Origin: Flexivirga meconopsidis
GTDB taxonomy: Bacteria; Actinomycetota; Actinomycetes; Actinomycetales; Dermatophilaceae
Assembly (NCBI RefSeq): GCF_026162425.1
Contig: NZ_JAOBQJ010000001.1
Span: 1,051,715-1,115,714, forward strand
Direction: 5' to 3'
Length of the DNA: 64,000 nucleotides
Positions 16,967-26,661 of this stretch are shown here, piece after piece. A model generated the notes under the pieces. The model ran no database searches. It was given only the letters and a program-made list of their open reading frames with translations, and was not told the origin of the DNA. The first letter of the stretch is position 1. Every line of letters begins with the position of its first letter. The translations under genes were made by a program, and so were the position numbers.

Positions 16967-18139
16967 ATGACCGATCAGGCGCTCACCGGGCTGCGGGTGC
17001 TCGACCTGTCGCGGGTGCTCGCCGGGCCGCTCTGCTCGCAGATGCTGGCCGACCACGGTGCCGACGTGATCAAGGTCGAGCCACCGGCCGGGGACGAAAC
17101 CCGCACGTGGGGACCGCCTTTCGTCGATGAGCACACCAGCTCCTACTACGCCGCGCTCAACCGCAACAAGCGCAACATCGTGCTCGACCTGCGCAGCGAC
17201 GACGGGCGCGCGGTGCTGCGTCGTCTCCTCGCCGACAGCGACGTGCTCATCGAAAACTTCCGGGCCGGGACGCTCGCGAAGTGGGGCCTGCCCGACGAGG
17301 AACTGCAGGCGTCATACCCCCGCCTGGTGCACTGCCGCGTCACCGGATTCGGGCTCGACGGCCCGATGGGCGGCAAGCCCGGGTATGACGCGGTCGCCCA
17401 GGCGTACAGCGGGCTGATGAGCGTCAACGGCGAGGCAACCGGGCCCGCGCTGCGGGTCGGGGTGCCGGTCGTCGACATGGCCACCGGCATGCTCGCCTTC
17501 AGCGGAGTGTTGCTGGCACTTCGCGAGCGGGACGTCTCCGGTCGCGGGCAGGTGGTCGACTGCAGTCTGCTCGACACTGCGGTCAATCTGTTGCACCCGC
17601 ATTCGGCCGCCTACCTTGCCGACGGGACGCTGCCGGTGCGTTCGGGCTCGGCGCATCCGAGCATCGCGCCGTACGACGCCTTCCCGGCCGCCGACGGTGA
17701 CCTCTTCATCAGTGCCGGCAACGACACGCAGTTTCGCAAGCTACTCGCCGTGCTCGGCCTCCCGGAGTTGGCCGACGATCCGCGCTTCGCGTCCAATCCG
17801 TTGCGGGTCAAGCACGTTCGTCAGTTGCGTGCGCTCCTGACCGAGCGGGTGGGTGACTTCGGCCGGCTCGAGCTGACCAAGCAACTGCTGGACGTTGGCG
17901 TGCCCGCGTCACCGGTGAACGACGTCGGCGAGGCGCTGACCGACGACCACGTGAAAGAACGCGGGCTGGTCGTCGAGCGCGACGACTACCGGGGCATCGC
18001 CAACCCGATCAGCCTGCATCGCACTCCCGCCGTCGTGCACACCGCGCCGCGCCCGGCAGGTGCCGACACCCGGGAAGTATTGGCAGAGTTGGGGATCGAG
18101 CAGCAGCTTGTTGACCGGGTGGTCGGCGCTCAGCGCTGA
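16967..18139 (+). CDS. CaiB/BaiF family (class III) CoA-transferase
   Basis: A 390-residue formyl-CoA-transferase-type enzyme, which moves CoA between carboxylic acids through an aspartyl-CoA thioester. Family marks: GLRVLDLSRVLAGPLCSQML at the N-terminus, then DVIKVEPPAGDETR, LNRNKRNIVLDL, GFGLDGPMGGKPGYD, and the probable catalytic Asp in VPVVDMATGM. It follows the acyl-CoA dehydrogenase by 19 bp with a GAAAGG ribosome-binding site, so the pair likely activates and oxidises one carboxylic acid. The 3' end overlaps the convergent small gene by 10 bp. Confidence 0.9.
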   Translation: MTDQALTGLRVLDLSRVLAGPLCSQMLADHGADVIKVEPPAGDETRTWGPPFVDEHTSSYYAALNRNKRNIVLDLRSDDGRAVLRRLLADSDVLIENFRAGTLAKWGLPDEELQASYPRLVHCRVTGFGLDGPMGGKPGYDAVAQAYSGLMSVNGEATGPALRVGVPVVDMATGMLAFSGVLLALRERDVSGRGQVVDCSLLDTAVNLLHPHSAAYLADGTLPVRSGSAHPSIAPYDAFPAADGDLFISAGNDTQFRKLLAVLGLPELADDPRFASNPLRVKHVRQLRALLTERVGDFGRLELTKQLLDVGVPASPVNDVGEALTDDHVKERGLVVERDDYRGIANPISLHRTPAVVHTAPRPAGADTREVLAELGIEQQLVDRVVGAQR

Positions 18140-18501
18140 CCGCAGAGCTCGTCCTCGGGCAGGCGCAGGTCGGCGTTGCTCGGGTCGGACGGTTTGAAGC
18201 AGACCCACACGACCTTGCCCTGAGCGGTAAACGCAGCCGTGGCAACGTCTTTGGTCGTCTCGTGCTGCTTGCCGTCGACGCGGTAGCGGACGGTCAGCGT
18301 GCTGCGACCGTCGGCTGCGGGCGCCTCCCGGAGGACCGTCGCAGAGGCCATCGCCGGCCGCTCCGGGCCGGAGCGCTGCCTGCTCTGCCACCAGTAGAGC
18401 CCGGCATACAGCACCACCGCGAGGAGCAGGACGGCAACGATCTTCTGTCCAGGTGTGCCGAGCAGGCCCGGCCGGCGCGGGTCAGGAGGTGTTCTCGGCA
18501 T
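18130..18501 (-). CDS. Small single-pass membrane protein, unassigned
   Basis: 123 residues: a basic, proline-rich start, one transmembrane helix at about residues 20-36 (IVAVLLLAVVLYAGLYWW), then a small exposed domain with RYRVDGKQHETTKDV. That segment recalls DUF3592-type domains but is too short to assign. Two cysteines in the last 25 residues could form a disulfide outside the cell. Its start overlaps the end of the upstream DUF4126 gene by 20 bp, so the two are probably cotranslated. Confidence 0.6.
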   Translation of the reverse strand: MPRTPPDPRRPGLLGTPGQKIVAVLLLAVVLYAGLYWWQSRQRSGPERPAMASATVLREAPAADGRSTLTVRYRVDGKQHETTKDVATAAFTAQGKVVWVCFKPSDPSNADLRLPEDELCGQR

Positions 18502-19081
18502 ACCGTCTCCGACGTGCGAAGGAGCGCATCCGGCGCACGAAAACGAAGCCGCCCCAGGCGAGCACGATCAGCGCGACGATCACCAGCACCGGGATGAAGA
18601 TCGCGATCAGGGAGAGACTGACCGACGACGCGTCCTCGACAGTCGAGACGATCGGTGCGCCGAAACCCACTGTGCCGAGGTTGATTGCCGGCCGTGCGGT
18701 GGCCTTCCCCGCGTGCACCACCCCCGCGATCACGATGCCGCCGACGACCGCTATCCACTCGTGATCGCGCAGGAACGAGGAGTTGTCGAGCGCGCCGGCC
18801 GATTGGGTCGCGGCGGAGATGATGCCGCCGGTCGCGGGTCGCACCACGGTGCCGATCAGGTCGTTGACACTGTCGACCGCAGGGATCTTGTCGAGCACCA
18901 CCTCGCTGATCAGCAGCAGCGTGCAGATGCCGATTGCCCACCACGACTCGATCCACTGCCAGCCGCCGGGCAGGTTGATCACGTCGGTGAAGCGCGCGAT
19001 CAGCGCGACGATCAGGAACGGGATGTAGGCATTGAGTCCGGCCGCGGCGGAAAGGCCTGCGCCGGTGAGCACAGCGAACAT
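18482..19081 (-). CDS. DUF4126 family membrane protein
   Basis: A 199-residue protein with about five hydrophobic helices and the DUF4126 pattern: an N-terminal LTGAGLSAAAGLNAYIPFLI segment, then VLDKIPAVDSVNDLIGTVVRPATG. Function is unknown in the family. ATG at 19081 has AAGGAGG seven bases before it. It is divergent from metG; the 119-bp gap contains a near-perfect 12-bp inverted repeat (19124-19148) made from two facing copies of the window-wide octamer. Confidence 0.8.
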   Translation of the reverse strand: MFAVLTGAGLSAAAGLNAYIPFLIVALIARFTDVINLPGGWQWIESWWAIGICTLLLISEVVLDKIPAVDSVNDLIGTVVRPATGGIISAATQSAGALDNSSFLRDHEWIAVVGGIVIAGVVHAGKATARPAINLGTVGFGAPIVSTVEDASSVSLSLIAIFIPVLVIVALIVLAWGGFVFVRRMRSFARRRRYAENTS

Positions 19082-19123
19082 CGCGACCTCCTTGTCGTCT
19101 CCGGGCCCGCTTGCTCGCGGGCA

Positions 19124-19148
19124 CTCCCGCCATACGGTATGACGGGAG
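19124..19148. repeat. Inverted pair of the GTATGNCG octamer
   Basis: CTCCCGCCATAC (19124-19135) and GTATGACGGGAG (19137-19148) form 12-bp arms around a single base. The only mismatch is at the degenerate N of the octamer. It lies in the divergent gap between the DUF4126 gene and metG, so it could also be a regulator site. Confidence 0.7.
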
Positions 19149-19200
19149 CCGCGGTAACTCGCGCGACCGCGCCGATCGAGCACACCTAGGATGAAGCACC

Positions 19201-20982
19201 ATGAAGGTGCTCTCAGCAGTCGCATGGCCCTATACCAACGGGCCTCGCCACATCGGCCACGTGGCCGGATTCGGGGTCCCCGCAGACGTTTTCAGCCGCT
19301 ACATGCGGATGGCCGGCCACGACGTGCTGATGGTCAGCGGCACCGACGAGCACGGCACCCCGATCCTGGTGCTCGCCGAGCAGGAGGGTGCGACCGTGCA
19401 GGAGACGGTCGACAAGTACAACGCGGTGATCGTGCAGGACCTGACCGACCTCGGCCTGTCCTACGACCTGTTCACCCGCACCACGACCCGCAACCACTAC
19501 CGGGTGGTGCAGGACCTCTTCACCCAGATCCGGGCCAACGGCTACATGATCGAGCAGACCACCACGACGGCGATCAGCCCCTCGACCGGCCGCACTTTGC
19601 CCGACCGATTCCTCGAGGGCACCTGCCCGATCTGCGGCTATCCCGAGGCGCGCGGCGACCAATGCGACAACTGCGGCAACCAGCTCGACCCGGCCGATCT
19701 GATCAACCCGCACTCCAAGATCAACGGCGAGGTGCCGGAGTTCATCGAGACCCAGCACTTCTTCCTCGACCTGCCCGCGCTCGCCGGTGCGCTGCAGCAG
19801 TGGCTGGACGAGGTCGACACCGCCGGCACCTGGCGGCCGGGCGTGATCAACTTCGCCAAGGGCATCGCCAACGACATGCATCCGCGCGCGATGACGCGCG
19901 ACATCGACTGGGGCATCCCGATCCCCGTCGACGGGTGGGAGACCAAACGGTTCTACGTGTGGTTCGACGCCGTCATCGGCTACCTGTCGGCGGCCATCGA
20001 ATGGGCCCGCCGCCTCGGCGAGCCCGATCGCTGGCGCGACTGGTGGAACGACCCGACCGCGCTGTCCTATTACTTCCAGGGCAAGGACAACGTCACCTTC
20101 CACGCGCAGATCTGGCCGGCCGAGCTGCTGGGCTACCGGGGCCTGGGCGACAAGGGCGGCGAGCCCGGCGCGTTCGGTGAGCTCAACCTGCCGACCGAAG
20201 TGGTTGCCTCCGGCTTCCTCAACCTGGCCGGTGCGCAGTTCTCCACCTCGCGCGGCAACGTCATCTATGTCAAGGACATGATCGCGACGTATGGCGCGGA
20301 CGCGCTGCGCTACTTCATCTGCGCGGCCGGCCCGGAAACCCAGGACAGCGACTTCACCTGGGAGGAGTTCGTCACCCGCAACAACAACGAGCTCGTCGCC
20401 GGGTGGGGCAACCTGGTCAACCGCACCGCGTCGATGATCGCCAAGAATTTCGGGCAGATCCCGGAGCCGGCCGCGCTGGAGCCGGTCGATGAGGAGTTGC
20501 TCGCCGCCGTGCGTGCGGGATTCGGCGCGGTCGGCGCGCTGCTCGAGACACAGCGCCAGAAGGCCGCGCTCGCCGAGGCGATGCGACTGGTGCGGCTGGC
20601 GAACAAGTACGTCACCGACACCGAACCGTTCCGGCTCAAGGGTGACGACCAGCGGGAGCGGCTCGGGACCGTGCTGCACACCCTGGCCCAGGCGGTCGGC
20701 GATCTCAACACGATGCTCGCGCCATTCCTGCCGCACAGCTCCAACCAGGTGGCGCAAACCTTCGGTGCGACAACGCAATTCATGCCGATGCCGCAGATCG
20801 AGCAGGTGCGCGACCTGGACGACGACAGCCGCGCGTATCCGATCATCACCGGCGAATACTCGGGCACCCCACGCTGGGAGTCTCGACCGGTGACCGTCGG
20901 GGTTCCGGTCGCCAAGCCGACGCCGATCTTCGCCAAGCTGGACGCGATCGACCCGGCCGACCCCTTCGGGCACGACGCGTGA
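19201..20982 (+). CDS. metG: Methionyl-tRNA synthetase
   Basis: A 593-residue class I synthetase charging tRNA-Met. Visible are the HIGH signature (RHIGH near residue 18), the four-cysteine zinc knuckle [19 protein letters not shown] (about 142-160), the methionine-pocket segment, and the flexible KMSKS-equivalent FSTSRGN near residue 347. A C-terminal anticodon-binding helical domain follows; there is no EMAP/Arc1p-like extension, as in other actinobacterial MetG. It is followed by a long hairpin and then tatD, the order known for mycobacteria. Confidence 0.97.
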   Translation: MKVLSAVAWPYTNGPRHIGHVAGFGVPADVFSRYMRMAGHDVLMVSGTDEHGTPILVLAEQEGATVQETVDKYNAVIVQDLTDLGLSYDLFTRTTTRNHYRVVQDLFTQIRANGYMIEQTTTTAISPSTGRTLPDRFLEGTCPICGYPEARGDQCDNCGNQLDPADLINPHSKINGEVPEFIETQHFFLDLPALAGALQQWLDEVDTAGTWRPGVINFAKGIANDMHPRAMTRDIDWGIPIPVDGWETKRFYVWFDAVIGYLSAAIEWARRLGEPDRWRDWWNDPTALSYYFQGKDNVTFHAQIWPAELLGYRGLGDKGGEPGAFGELNLPTEVVASGFLNLAGAQFSTSRGNVIYVKDMIATYGADALRYFICAAGPETQDSDFTWEEFVTRNNNELVAGWGNLVNRTASMIAKNFGQIPEPAALEPVDEELLAAVRAGFGAVGALLETQRQKAALAEAMRLVRLANKYVTDTEPFRLKGDDQRERLGTVLHTLAQAVGDLNTMLAPFLPHSSNQVAQTFGATTQFMPMPQIEQVRDLDDDSRAYPIITGEYSGTPRWESRPVTVGVPVAKPTPIFAKLDAIDPADPFGHDA

Positions 20983-20986
20983 CCCG

Positions 20987-21068
20987 GCAAAAGTCGACCC
21001 TCGGCATAGCAACGCGCCGTGTCCGCGCGGATCGTCGGCGTGTTCGTATGCCGAGGGTCGACTTTTGC
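20987..21068. terminator. Long nested hairpin after metG
   Basis: Outer arms 20987-21007 and 21048-21068 are 21 bp and perfect. A second, inner pair (21011-21019 with 21036-21044) has one G-U. The outer stem begins four bases after the metG stop. The right side carries an octamer GTATGCCG, whose left counterpart is broken. Probably a transcription terminator, with tatD starting at 21095. Confidence 0.8.
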
Positions 21069-21094
21069 GTGGGCTTTTGTCCGGGGATGCGCTC

Positions 21095-21955
21095 GTGAGT
21101 AAGGGCCACCAGGACTCCCGCGCGGGTGAGCGCCCGCCCGCGCCCGACCCGCTGCCGCTGCCGGTCGTCGACAATCACACCCACCTCGACATCGCTCGGG
21201 ACGGGGGTATGCCGCCGGATGTCACTGCCGCGCTCGCCGATGCCGCCGCGGTCGGGGTCGATCGTGTCGTCCAGATCGGTTGCGACCTGCCCGGCGCCCG
21301 TTTCACCGTCGAGCAGGTCGACCGGCACCCGCAGATGCTCGGTGGTGTGGCGATCCACCCCAACGAGGCGCCGAAGCACGCCGAGCGCGGCGACCTCGAC
21401 GCCGCCTGGGGGCAGATCGAGCAACTGGCAGCCCATCCCAGGGTCCGGGTGATCGGCGAGACCGGTCTCGACTACTTCCGGGCCGGGCCGGAAGGCGTTG
21501 CCGCACAACAGGATTCGTTTCGTTGGCACATCGACCTCGCGAAGCGCACGGGCAAGGCGCTGCAGATCCACGATCGTGACGCGCATGACGACGTCATGCG
21601 CATCCTCGACGAGGAGGGCGCGCCGGAATCCACGGTGATGCACTGCTTCTCGGGTGATGCCGAGCTCGCCCGCCGCTGTGTGGAGAAGGGCTACTACCTG
21701 TCCTTCGCCGGCACCGTGACCTTCAAGAACGCCCGCAATCTGCGCGACGCGCTCGCGGTCACCCCGCTCGACCATCTGCTGGTCGAGACCGACGCGCCCT
21801 ACCTCACCCCGGCGCCGCACCGGGGCGCGACCAACGCGCCATACCTCGTGCCGTTGACGGTGCGGGCGATGGCGGGGGTGTTGACCACCGACGTGCCGAC
21901 GCTGTGTCGTGCGCTCTCCGACAACAGCGAGCGGATCTACGGCCCCTGGTCCTGA
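21095..21955 (+). CDS. tatD: TatD family metal-dependent hydrolase/DNase
   Basis: A 286-residue TIM-barrel hydrolase. Metal ligands are visible in DNHTHLD at the N-terminus, GETGLDYFR (Glu), the IHDRDAHDD histidine, MHCFSGD and the final ETDAPYL aspartate. TatD proteins are 3'-5' DNases with roles in DNA repair. I took GTG at 21095; a TTG in frame at 21065 would place the start inside the upstream hairpin. Its position between metG and rpf agrees with the conserved actinobacterial order. Confidence 0.92.
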   Translation: MSKGHQDSRAGERPPAPDPLPLPVVDNHTHLDIARDGGMPPDVTAALADAAAVGVDRVVQIGCDLPGARFTVEQVDRHPQMLGGVAIHPNEAPKHAERGDLDAAWGQIEQLAAHPRVRVIGETGLDYFRAGPEGVAAQQDSFRWHIDLAKRTGKALQIHDRDAHDDVMRILDEEGAPESTVMHCFSGDAELARRCVEKGYYLSFAGTVTFKNARNLRDALAVTPLDHLLVETDAPYLTPAPHRGATNAPYLVPLTVRAMAGVLTTDVPTLCRALSDNSERIYGPWS

Positions 21956-22246
21956 CGAGGCGCACCTGGTAACCGCGGTCACGACACCCTGTGATCCATC
22001 TATCGTTACCAAAATTTGACCAAAGTAGGTCTTGTGCTTCACCGTGGATAACGTTCAGCCCGAGAGTGGCCGCTTTCGGATGGGGCCGTACCCAATCGAC
22101 GTCGATGTCGTGATCGATGTCGTCACCGGCCCGGCGGACCAGGCACAGCCGGTCACGCCCACGCAGATCCCACCCGTGATGTGTTCGTCCGTCGGTGCTG
22201 CCGTGCGTCCCTGCCGCTCGAGGGACGGCACGACATCGGAGACCCC
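21956..22246. promoter_or_regulatory. Long leader of the rpf gene with a possible MtrA-like direct repeat
   Basis: No gene is supported here. Near the left end, GTAACC-gcg-GTCACG (21969-21983) is a direct repeat resembling the paired GT(A/C)AC half-sites bound by the response regulator MtrA upstream of some rpf genes; the half-site spacing here is nine bases. An AT-rich patch at 22000-22060 could hold the promoter, leaving a leader of up to about 200 nt. I looked for the c-di-AMP (ydaO-type) riboswitch known before some rpf genes and could not recognise its conserved core. Confidence 0.35.
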
Positions 22247-22924
22247 TTGACCTACCGCATCACCAAGACCAGTGCGCTCGCTGCGACCGGTGCCGCCGTC
22301 GCGCTCGGAGCCCTCACCGCCTGTGGCGGTGGCTCGAGCACGTCCGGCGCCCAGGCCGCCATGCAGCTGAAGCCGCAGACCTCCTCGACCGCGGCGCCGA
22401 CCAGCACCAGCAGCTCCGCCGCCCCCAAGCCGTCGACCACCTCGGCCACGCCGAAGAAGACGCCGGCGAAGACCACCACTCGCGCGACCGCCGGTGGCGT
22501 GTCCCGTGACCAGGCCCGCGCGACGCTCACGCCGCGCGCCGCCGCCCCGAAGGCGACGCCGAAGAAGGTCACGCCGAAGAAGGTCACGCCGAACCGCGTG
22601 GCTCCGGCCAAGAAGGTGCAGCCGGCGAAGGCCCCGCGCACCACGCCCAAGCCGCGTTCGGCCTCGAACGCCGGCCTGGATCTGTCCCGCGCCGGCATGT
22701 GGGACCGCATCGCGATGTGCGAGTCGACCGGCAACTGGCACATCAACACCGGCAACGGCTACTTCGGCGGCCTGCAGTTTGACATCGGCACCTGGCTGGG
22801 CGCAGGCGGCGGCCAGTTCGCCGCGCGTGCCGACCTGGCGACCCGCGAGCAGCAGATCACCATCGCGAACAAGGTGTTCGCCTCCCGCGGGCTCAGCCCG
22901 TGGCAGTGCGCGAGCGCTGCCTGA
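22247..22924 (+). CDS. rpf: Resuscitation-promoting factor-like lipoprotein
   Basis: 225 residues, start codon TTG with GGAGA six bases upstream. Residues 1-25 are a lipoprotein signal ending in the lipobox LTAC. A low-complexity Ser/Thr/Lys/Pro linker of about 110 residues contains tandem [13 protein letters not shown] repeats. The C-terminal Rpf domain (about residues 149-225) carries the catalytic Glu159 in MCESTGNW, then GYFGGLQFD and LSPWQC. Rpf domains cleave peptidoglycan and help dormant cells regrow. RpfB, the protein usually found at this locus between tatD and rsmA, has DUF348 and G5 domains; both are missing here. Confidence 0.88.
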   Translation: MTYRITKTSALAATGAAVALGALTACGGGSSTSGAQAAMQLKPQTSSTAAPTSTSSSAAPKPSTTSATPKKTPAKTTTRATAGGVSRDQARATLTPRAAAPKATPKKVTPKKVTPNRVAPAKKVQPAKAPRTTPKPRSASNAGLDLSRAGMWDRIAMCESTGNWHINTGNGYFGGLQFDIGTWLGAGGGQFAARADLATREQQITIANKVFASRGLSPWQCASAA

Positions 22925-22947
22925 CGGTTCCGATTAGTGTCGGCGTC

Positions 22948-23808
22948 GTGACGAACGACGCCGACACTGGTCTGTTGACCGCCCCGCGGGTGCGTGAGCT
23001 GGCAGCCCGGCTCGACATCCGTCCCACCAAGCAGTGGGGGCAGAACTTCGTCATCGATCCCAACACGGTCCGCAAGATCGTGCGCCTCGCGCAGGTCGGG
23101 CCGGGGGACAGCGTCGTCGAGGTCGGGCCGGGCCTCGGCTCGCTCACTCTTGCCCTGCTGTATGCCGCAGGCCACGTCACCGCGGTCGAGGTCGACCCGA
23201 GACTCGCGGCACAGTTGCCGCAGACCGTCGCCGAGCTCGCACCAGAGGCTGCGGCCCGGCTGGCCGTGCTGCAGCAGGACGCCCTCACGGTCACCGCGCT
23301 GCCCGACCCGCAGCCGACTGCCCTGGTCGCGAATCTGCCCTACAACGTGTCGGTGCCGGTCGTGCTGTCGTTCCTCGAGCGTTTCCCCAGCATCGAACGA
23401 GTGCTGGTGATGGTCCAGCTCGAGGTCGCCGAACGCCTCGCCGCAAAACCTGGCAGCAAGGTGTACGGCGTGCCGAGCGCGAAGGCCGCCTGGTTCGCCG
23501 ACGTCCGTCTCGCCGACCGCGTCGGCCGCAATGTGTTCTGGCCCGCCCCCAATGTCGACTCCGGCCTGGTCGAGCTCGTGCGGCACGCCCCTCCCGTCAC
23601 GACCGCCTCGCACGCGGAGGTATTCGCCTGCGTCGACGCGGCGTTCGCCGCACGCCGCAAGACCTTGCGCGCCGCGTTGGCCGGCTGGGCCGGATCGCCG
23701 GCGGCCGCCGAGCAGGCACTCCGGGCGGCAGGCGTCGATCCCGCGCTGCGTGGCGAGCGATTGACCATTGCGCAGTTCGCTGCCGTCGCCGAGCACAGGG
23801 CGGATTAG
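22948..23808 (+). CDS. rsmA: 16S rRNA (adenine(1518)-N6/adenine(1519)-N6)-dimethyltransferase
   Basis: A 286-residue KsgA enzyme that dimethylates two adjacent adenines near the 3' end of 16S rRNA. Signatures: [10 protein letters not shown], the SAM motif [12 protein letters not shown], and the [10 protein letters not shown] catalytic motif IV. GTG at 22948 follows the rpf stop by 23 bp. The order rpf-rsmA-ispE is the conserved actinobacterial one. Confidence 0.95.
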   Translation: MTNDADTGLLTAPRVRELAARLDIRPTKQWGQNFVIDPNTVRKIVRLAQVGPGDSVVEVGPGLGSLTLALLYAAGHVTAVEVDPRLAAQLPQTVAELAPEAAARLAVLQQDALTVTALPDPQPTALVANLPYNVSVPVVLSFLERFPSIERVLVMVQLEVAERLAAKPGSKVYGVPSAKAAWFADVRLADRVGRNVFWPAPNVDSGLVELVRHAPPVTTASHAEVFACVDAAFAARRKTLRAALAGWAGSPAAAEQALRAAGVDPALRGERLTIAQFAAVAEHRAD

Positions 23809-23818
23809 GGTGGCGGAC

Positions 23819-24748
23819 ATGGGAGCCCCCACCGAGACTGCGGTCACCGTGCGCGTGCCGGCCAAGGTCAATCTTGAGTTGCGCGTCGGACCGCTGCGCG
23901 ACGACGGGTTCCATTCACTCTCAACGGTTTTCCACGCCGTCGACCTCGTCGACGACGTGACGGTGCGCCCGGCCATGAAGTCGTCGGTGGTGACAACCGG
24001 CGCGTATGCCGACGCGGTCCCTGACAACGCGGACAACCTCGCGATGCGCGCGGCTCGCCTGATTGCCGAGCGCGTCGGCACCGACGAACACGTCGCGATC
24101 GAGATCGCCAAGGCCATCCCGGTCGCCGGAGGTATGGCGGGGGGTTCGGCCGACGCGGCCGCCGCGCTGGTCGCGGTCGACGCACTCTGGGACACCGGCT
24201 TCAGCCCGCGCGAGCTGCACGAGCTCGCCGCCGAGCTCGGCAGCGACGTGCCCTTCGCACTGCACGGCGGCACCGCGATCGGTTCCGGCCGCGGCGAGCA
24301 GCTGGTGCCGGTGCTTGCCAAGGGCACCTTCGAGTGGGTCTTCGCGCTGCATCACGAGGGCTTGTCGACGCCGGCGGTCTACGCCGAGTGCGACCGGCTG
24401 CGCGGTGGGGAGCCGGTGGCCGAGCCGGAGCCGAGCTCCGGCATGATGGCCGCGCTCCGGGCAGGGGACGTTGACGCGCTCGCCGACAACCTGCACAACG
24501 ACCTGCAGCCGGCCGCCTGCTCGCTGATGCCGCGGCTGCGGGACACCATCGCCGCCGGGCTCGACGAGGGTGCGCTCGGCGCCATCGTCTCCGGGTCCGG
24601 CCCCACGGTCGCCTTCCTCTGCGGTGACCGGTCCGAGGCGCTCAACCTCATGGTGTCGCTCACCGCCGGCAACATCGCCGACGAGGTCGTCGGTGCTTCC
24701 GGTCCGGTGCACGGCGCGCACGTCGTGCACGACGTGCGTCGCCGCTGA
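23819..24748 (+). CDS. ispE: 4-diphosphocytidyl-2-C-methyl-D-erythritol kinase
   Basis: A 309-residue GHMP kinase of the non-mevalonate (MEP) isoprenoid pathway, phosphorylating CDP-methylerythritol. Motifs: VRVPAKVNLELRVG (substrate/ATP N-terminal motif), the glycine-rich PVAGGMAGGSADAAAAL ATP loop, and the C-terminal GAIVSGSGPTVAFLC. A GTG at 23810 is an alternative start three codons earlier. Ten base pairs separate rsmA from it; the ABC-F gene follows at 26 bp. Confidence 0.94.
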   Translation: MGAPTETAVTVRVPAKVNLELRVGPLRDDGFHSLSTVFHAVDLVDDVTVRPAMKSSVVTTGAYADAVPDNADNLAMRAARLIAERVGTDEHVAIEIAKAIPVAGGMAGGSADAAAALVAVDALWDTGFSPRELHELAAELGSDVPFALHGGTAIGSGRGEQLVPVLAKGTFEWVFALHHEGLSTPAVYAECDRLRGGEPVAEPEPSSGMMAALRAGDVDALADNLHNDLQPAACSLMPRLRDTIAAGLDEGALGAIVSGSGPTVAFLCGDRSEALNLMVSLTAGNIADEVVGASGPVHGAHVVHDVRRR

Positions 24749-24774
24749 CAACCGCCGCGAAGGATAATGGTCTG

Positions 24775-26652
24775 ATGCCCAATCTGCTTGCCGCCGAAAG
24801 CATCTCGCTCGCCCTCGGCACCAACCAGGTGCTCGACGACGTGTCCCTCGGGATCGGCACCGGCGACCGCATCGGCATCGTCGGCCGCAACGGCGGCGGC
24901 AAGTCCACCCTGATGCGCGTGCTCGCCGGGTCGCAGGAGGTCGACAGCGGTCGCGTCACCCGCGTCGGCGGCCTCACCATCGGCCTGCTCAGCCAGGACG
25001 ACCGGCTCGACCCGACGTCGACCGTGCACCAGGCGGTGCTCGGCGACCGCGCCGAGCACGAGTGGGCCGGCGACCCGCGGATCCGGGACGTGCTCTCGGG
25101 CCTGCTCGGCGGTGTCGGCTTCACCTCGATCGGCGGACCTGACGCGGTCGTCGGCACCAAGTCCGGTGGCGAGCGTCGCCGCATCGCCTTGGCACGCCTG
25201 CTGATCGACGACCCGGACCTGCTCCTGCTCGACGAGCCGACCAACCACCTCGACGTGGAGGGCGTGCAGTGGCTCGCCGACCACCTCGTGCAACGGCGCT
25301 CCCGGCCGGACAACGCGTTTCTCACCATCACCCACGACCGGTGGTTCCTCGACGCTGTCGCATTGCAGACCTGGGAGGTCGTCGACGGTCGCGTCGAGCA
25401 GTATGACGGGGGCTACGCGGCATACGTGCTCGCCAAGAACGAACGCGCCCGCATCGCCGCGGCGACTGAGGACCGCCGGCAGAACCTCCTGCGCAAGGAG
25501 CTGGCCTGGCTGCGTCGCGGCGCACCGGCCCGCACGTCCAAGCCCCGTTTCCGCATCGAGGCGGCCAACGAGCTCATCAAGGGCGAGCCCGAGCCGCGTG
25601 ACGAGGTCGAGCTGGTGCGCTTTGCCACCACTCGACTCGGCAAGGACGTCATCGACCTCATCGACGCGTCGATCACGGTGGGGGACAAGGAGATTCTCGA
25701 TCGGCAGACCTGGCGACTCGCGCCCGGCGAACGCGCCGGCATCGTCGGTGTCAACGGCGCCGGTAAGTCGACGGTGCTGCGTGCGATCGAGGGCAGCCAG
25801 CCGCTCAGCGCCGGCAAGCGCAAGCAGGGCCGCACGGTCGAGCTGGCGTTCCTCACCCAGGAAGTGCGCGAGCTCGAAGAGGTCGCGGGCATGCGGGTCA
25901 TCGACGCGATCACCGACGTGCGCAGTTTCATCATGCTCGGCGGCAAGGAGGTGTCGGCGTCGCAGCTGGCCAAACGGCTCGGCTTCTCCGGCCCGCGACA
26001 GCAGACCCGCGTCAGCGACCTGTCCGGTGGCGAGCGCCGGCGGCTGCAGCTGCTCCGGCTGCTGATGCGCGAACCCAACGTCCTGCTGCTCGACGAGCCG
26101 ACCAACGACCTCGACATCGAGACACTGACCTCGCTGGAGGACGTGCTCGACGGCTGGGCCGGAACGCTCGTGGTGGTGTCCCATGACCGTTATCTGCTTG
26201 AGCGGATGTGCGACCGGCAGGTTGCGTTGCTCGGTGACGGCCGGTTGCGCGACCTGCCAGGGGGAGTGGAGCAATACCTCGAATTGCGTGAGCAGGTGCG
26301 GCGATCCGCGACCGCCACTGCCGCAGCGCGCTCGGGTGCGGCGAAGGTGGCGGCGGCTCCCGGTGCGGGCGCAGGGGCGGGCGCCGGGGCGGCCCCCGGT
26401 GCGGGTGCCGGTGGAGAGGGAGCCCCGTCATACACGGCTGCGGAGCAGCGGGAGGCCCGCAAGGCGATGGCCCGGGTCGAGCGGTCGCTGGCGAAGCTCG
26501 CCGACCAGGAGGCGAAGTTGCACGACGCACTCATCGAGTCTGCCTCCGATCACGGTCGCGCGGTGGAGCTCGACTCCCAGCTGCGGGAGATCCACCAGCA
26601 GCGCGAGACGCTCGAGGAGCAGTGGATGGCAGCAGCCGAGCTGGTCGAGTAG
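24775..26652 (+). CDS. ABC-F family ATPase
   Basis: A 625-residue soluble protein with two ABC ATPase domains and no membrane helices. First domain: Walker A GRNGGGKST (about residue 38), signature SGGERRR, Walker B LLLLDEPTNHLD. Second: Walker A GVNGAGKST (about 325), signature SGGERRR, Walker B LLLDEPTNDLD. The interdomain arm is about residues 220-290. After a Gly/Ala-rich linker (about 525-550) comes a coiled coil, as in Uup-type proteins. ABC-F proteins act on ribosomes, in translation rescue or antibiotic protection; which one applies here is not evident. Confidence 0.88.
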   Translation: MPNLLAAESISLALGTNQVLDDVSLGIGTGDRIGIVGRNGGGKSTLMRVLAGSQEVDSGRVTRVGGLTIGLLSQDDRLDPTSTVHQAVLGDRAEHEWAGDPRIRDVLSGLLGGVGFTSIGGPDAVVGTKSGGERRRIALARLLIDDPDLLLLDEPTNHLDVEGVQWLADHLVQRRSRPDNAFLTITHDRWFLDAVALQTWEVVDGRVEQYDGGYAAYVLAKNERARIAAATEDRRQNLLRKELAWLRRGAPARTSKPRFRIEAANELIKGEPEPRDEVELVRFATTRLGKDVIDLIDASITVGDKEILDRQTWRLAPGERAGIVGVNGAGKSTVLRAIEGSQPLSAGKRKQGRTVELAFLTQEVRELEEVAGMRVIDAITDVRSFIMLGGKEVSASQLAKRLGFSGPRQQTRVSDLSGGERRRLQLLRLLMREPNVLLLDEPTNDLDIETLTSLEDVLDGWAGTLVVVSHDRYLLERMCDRQVALLGDGRLRDLPGGVEQYLELREQVRRSATATAAARSGAAKVAAAPGAGAGAGAGAAPGAGAGGEGAPSYTAAEQREARKAMARVERSLAKLADQEAKLHDALIESASDHGRAVELDSQLREIHQQRETLEEQWMAAAELVE

Positions 26653-26661
26653 GTCGAAAAG

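Noticed and set aside
21956..22246. ydaO-type (c-di-AMP) riboswitch before rpf
   Set aside because: Known before some actinobacterial rpf genes, but I could not find its conserved core.
22032..22250. 72-codon frame before rpf
   Set aside because: No ribosome-binding site or family pattern; it overlaps the rpf signal peptide in another frame.
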